A stretch of 64,000 nucleotides of DNA, taken from Kalaharituber pfeilii. Lineage: Eukaryota > Ascomycota > Pezizomycetes > Pezizales > Pezizaceae. Location: the NCBI GenBank assembly GCA_015179045.1, contig WHUZ01000012.1:682001-746000 (forward strand), written 5' to 3'. Under the pieces are notes generated by a model, which was given only the letters and a program-made list of their open reading frames with translations, had not been told where the DNA came from and ran no database searches. The position numbers and the translations under genes are program-made. Positions 60,473-64,000 of the stretch are shown piece after piece (position 1 is the first letter of the stretch; every line of letters starts with the position of its first letter).

Positions 60473-61666
60473 TTAATGTTCAAAAGCATAAAGCAGTTTG
60501 ACGACACCCTCAGTGAAAAATGAACTGTAATTGATCAGAGCGTCAGTCAAAAACTCAGAGGTCGTCTCAAAAGTTTCATCATGTTGCAGCCATTCCATAG
60601 CACGAGTGTTGAGAGCTTTAAGTTTATCAATTGCTGGAATTGGTGCAACAAATGTTCGCATTGAGTAATATGCCCAGCTCTAAGAATATGTTAATGATGC
60701 TTCAGTACAATGGCAAGACACGAGCATCATACACACCGTGAAGCATTGTAGGCCTTCTGTTACTAGTCGAGTATCCAGGTGGCTACCATTTCCTGTATAC
60801 TAGTTCAGCGCTGCTAAAATGCTGTTCATTCACCAAATCAACTTACCCTCCTTAGGTAGAGCAATGGCATTTTCTATTAAGAGGATTGCTTCATCTGCGT
60901 TCAACGATACTTTGTCCCGAAAGTGATGACTTCACATAAAACGTCAGAATAAAGCTCAATGCTATCATGGCATGCGATACTAACTTTTTGATATTTCTTG
61001 TATCAATTTTTGACACTTCCTCTAAGAAGATGGCGGAGAACCACAGGGCAACAATCTTTTGGATAGAAGTTGCCTTTTCAAGTAATTCTTTAGTTGGTGG
61101 ACAGCTGTCAATAGCGTCAGGTGGGGTACGATGGTTACATAAACAACATATCAAGTGCCGGGTGCAGTGTGTCCATTTGTCTGGAAAACGGGTGAAGAAA
61201 ACGGCAAGAGTTGAGCAGAGCTTCTTGACGACCATTGTGGTAGCCCCTGCGGAGACCAATCGTATTAACCAGCCGATTAATGTGTCTAACAGGACAAACA
61301 CATCTGCTTCTGCAAGGCCCTCCCTGGATTAGACTTGATGAGCTTGAGCAGGTGAATTAGAGTAAGTTCAGAGGAAGCCTACCAGTCCGAATTGAGCTTT
61401 ACAATGAACGTTAAAGCACCGAAGAATTGGACCTGCTGGTCTGGATTCCCCAATAACGCATCTGCCAACGTCCATCCATCTGTGGACCGCTGCACTTGCT
61501 GAAGTATCTCTTGCACCTTATTCACTGTTGCTGGGCTTCCTGGCTGGTATAAACGTTGGACCAACTGGGCAAATCAAGTGAGCAGAGTATCCTAAAGATC
61601 GGTTATGTGTGAATGCATTGAACGTACCCGCACGACATCTTCTAACGAAGTAGGGTACTTGATTCG
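60473..61666 (-). pseudogene. importin-beta-type karyopherin (importin-13/Kap111-like), truncated and frameshifted
   Basis: Only about the first 330 residues of a protein that is normally near 1000 aa. Exon pieces on the minus strand: a start with YPTSLEDVVR; 61383-61564 with LVQRLYQPGSPATVNKVQEI and ALLGNPDQQVQFFGALTF; about 60950-61323 with VFVLLDTLIGWLIRLVSAGA and VVKKLCSTLAVFFTRFPDKW; then LNADEAILLIENAIALPKEG, HLDTRLVTEGLQCFT and SWAYYSMRTFVAPIPAIDKL, ending at 60473. At least three frame breaks are visible: just after the ATG near 61650, near 60945, and near 60920. Family: nuclear transport receptor. The introns remain recognisable, so this is not a processed copy. Confidence 0.78.
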
Positions 61667-62252
61667 GGTTCCATTGGGATGGTGGAGGTGGATATAATGT
61701 GAAGTTGAGTTGCCTGAGTACTAAGTACTTTCGGGGAATCAGATTGGGTGGGCTCTATCGAATGGCATAATTAGGCAGCTTGCAGATAGTGGCAGAGGGG
61801 CTGAGAGTAGGGCTGGATATATGTTGATGAAGTTGTAAAAGCGAAAAGGCTGGGTTGTCTTAATTGAGGCTCGAATCGGTGAGGCTATCCTGATATCAGT
61901 GAGAGGTAGCACACACATGATGTGTGGTGTGCGCACATCAAGGTGATCCGCAAATTACCTAAGTAAGGAAAGTACCAGAATTAGGATGAAAGCAAATTTC
62001 CTCTCTCTCTCTGCATGTGCCCGCAATTCCAACAAGCACGAGGGGCTATCCAGTTCTTCACTTTTATGGCACAGATGAAAGAAGTCTGAGGTGAGGTACG
62101 AAGTGCTTGTTATTTTATGCCTGGGTATTAAGGGATACGTTAGGAGGTAGATCATAAAGGCGTGTCAATGAGGTAACAAATGTCTAGAAATATGCTGGTA
62201 GCGACAGAAAATGACATGCGACATGCATACAGCGGTCCCGTGACCTCTGCTT

Positions 62253-62288
<36 letters not shown>

Positions 62289-62816
62289 AACGCCAGCCGC
62301 CCGCAAAAATCTACTTGAAGCAATTATCCATAGCACGAGAGACAGCATGCTTGTCAAGCTAATGTATGTCCCGACCCTGATAGGTAGCGTCTTACTGTAC
62401 ATATATAATTTTTTTTTTTTTTTTTTTTTTAATCGGGCCTATGCGATAAGATGCGCCTCAACGTAGGTGCACCCGGCACGCTGCAATGCCTGCAGCGAAT
62501 ACGAGGTGGGCATTGCAGTGCGAGGTGGGTTGCGTATATTGGTCTATATACTCGAGTACTTAACTTATTTGACGAAAGATGTGGAAGCCTACATGATTAA
62601 AGAGGAATCATCTGGCATATAGATCATGGCTGATGCAGAACAAAGCAAGTAGTACTATATATACTTGTATGTACTTGTATATAGCATTTGCAGACACTTC
62701 ATTTGATGCTGCCACCTGTTCCTCCTTTCCCACTATACACACCTTATTTCCAGCCCGTGGCGACCTTGAAGGTGTCGAGCTAAATCTATCGATCTGATTC
62801 ATGCTAGTAGATGCTC
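61667..62816. other. intergenic region with microsatellite and T run
   Basis: No gene supported. It contains a (GCTT)n microsatellite at about 62254-62288 and a T run at about 62409-62430. Confidence 0.45.
62254..62288. repeat. (GCTT)n microsatellite
   Basis: About eight uninterrupted GCTT units. It creates open frames of Leu/Ala/Cys repeats, which are not genes. Confidence 0.85.
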
Positions 62817-63480
62817 ATGTATACCCCTCTACACATATCTCAGACATCCTCGCCACCCGCACCCCATAGCTGCACACGCACTCTCGTTTCTGCCTCAACC
62901 TTGGCTGTTCACCCTCTTATGAACAATCTCCTCACGACGTTCGAGGAAGCTGTGTGAGTTGATGCACGGTACCGGAAACCGCTAGCCGCTGGAGGACATT
63001 CGCATATGGCTCGGCAAATCCTCCGCCGACATCGCACTCAGAAAAGATTAAAAAGGAGCACAACTGGCTGGATGAACAAGGAGACCTCGACGGCCCTTGG
63101 CTTGCAAGTACTAGAGATCCCGAGAACGATGGAGAATCTAACGACGATGACTTGCTTTTCGTCAGTGGAAAGACCCGCAGAAGATGGTACAAGCGGATAC
63201 ACGTAATATCTCCGCTGCATTCAGGATGCATGAGCTGTCACTAATGTTTTTATATATCCAGGTTATGCTGTTGAATAATCCCATGGTGCCTTTGACGTTC
63301 AGAGCAATTATCTGGGTATTATCACTACTCGCCCTTGCGCTTGCTGTTAGTGTATATCAATATAGCAATGAATATGGGGTCTCCCAGAAGCCATCCACGG
63401 TCATGGCAATTGTGGTAGATGTAGTAGCGTTGATCTATCTCGACACAGTGTCAGAGGTGTCAGGGGAGTATTCACTGTGA
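62817..63480 (+). CDS. Srf1-like (regulator of phospholipase D) protein, 3' end altered
   Basis: Resembles fungal Srf1, a membrane protein linked to phospholipase D regulation. My exons: 62817-62953, 62986-63201, 63262-63480. Features: [34 protein letters not shown], an acidic [19 protein letters not shown] stretch, then [20 protein letters not shown] (membrane segment) and [17 protein letters not shown] (second membrane segment). Family members continue with a TYDEY-type motif and another hydrophobic stretch; here the frame ends soon after [12 protein letters not shown]. The first intron is only 32 bp, which is short, and the ATG at 62817 is the first one in an open frame but not firmly supported. 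It may be a pseudogene or a diverged paralogue, since its neighbours are decayed. Confidence 0.5.
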
Positions 63481-64000
63481 GGTGATTTGCTCGAGTAGGG
63501 ATTGTCCGATCTTTTATATGAGGATGAAGGCGAGGAAGGATGTGGAGGAAGCGGGGAAGGAGTTGAGGAGGTTTGATGTGGGTTGGTAAAGGGGTAAGGT
63601 GAGGCAGAAAAAGAGCGCTAAGGGTCAAGCAGGAGGAAGATGCAGTGCTTGGGACTCCTTTTTTTTTGAGTTACATTATTTTTTTATTTTTAGATTTTCT
63701 TGTACTCTACATTTTTGAAGTCAATGATACGATGAACCAGTATTTACTAATGGATGGATGGATAAATGTATTATACAGGGCTTTTTCATGTTAACCTATT
63801 TTTTAGCTATCCTCGCATTTGATTTCTCTTTCTTCTCACTTTTCTATTGTATCAAATTTTTACTTGTACTTTGGCGAAATGGAATATTGTGGGTCGGGGC
63901 CCGGACAGAATAGATAAGTTAAGTAGAAACTGTTCTTGCTTATCGATTTTTCTTCAAGGATATATCTATCTCGATGTTGATGCCGAAGGCAATATTAAGA
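63481..64000. other. 3' flank, no gene seen
   Basis: AT-rich with a T run at 63659-63667 and short ATGG repeats near 63750. No coding sequence supported to the window end. Confidence 0.4.

Overview
The window looks like nuclear DNA of a filamentous ascomycete (Pezizomycotina). Protein genes are split by many short GT-AG introns (mostly 45-110 bp) with CTRAY-type branch sites. The gene set fits: an ABCC transporter, an Ssr4-type SWI/SNF subunit, the Anp1 mannosyltransferase, alternative oxidase, a UPF0390/DUF2462 protein and an Srf1-like protein. I cannot fix the class or genus. Exon boundaries below were built by eye from splice signals, family conservation and reading-frame closure. For most multi-exon genes the summed exons divide exactly by three.

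Layout. 34-4267 (+) is the 3' part of an ABCC transporter. 4268-6153 is intergenic with an almost perfectly palindromic miniature transposon. 6154-23638 is a dense housekeeping block: DEK_C/HIRIP3-like chromatin protein (+), AP-1 beta-adaptin (+), Prp38 (-) and Isy1 (+) as a divergent spliceosome pair, then TOR kinase (-, 14 exons, 2347 aa). 23639-34091 is a repeat island. It holds a large inverted repeat, a decayed Gre2-like reductase, two nested TIR elements with a 3-bp target duplication, and a Ty1/copia element with identical LTRs, an intact gag and a ruined pol. 34092-45462 is a second housekeeping block: Rpn11 (+), UPF0390 protein (-), ribosomal eL22 (+), Anp1 (+), an unrecognised 568-aa protein (+) and Ssr4 (+, with an apparent frameshift). 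45463-50166 has no gene I can support but carries several inverted-repeat elements. Alternative oxidase (+) follows at 50167-51400.

The last 12 kb is an accessory, decaying region. It contains a solo copia LTR, a small PD-(D/E)xK-like ORF, a spliced DUF6589-like ORF, a dead pogo-type transposon split by a solo LTR of another family, pseudogenes of dihydrofolate synthase and an importin-beta-type karyopherin, and a Srf1-like gene whose 3' end looks altered.

The housekeeping genes serve splicing (Prp38, Isy1), trafficking (AP-1), growth control (TOR), proteolysis (Rpn11), translation (eL22), chromatin (HIRIP3-like, Ssr4), cell-wall glycosylation (Anp1) and respiration (AOX). They are not a pathway cluster. 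The most unusual material is in the repeat islands.
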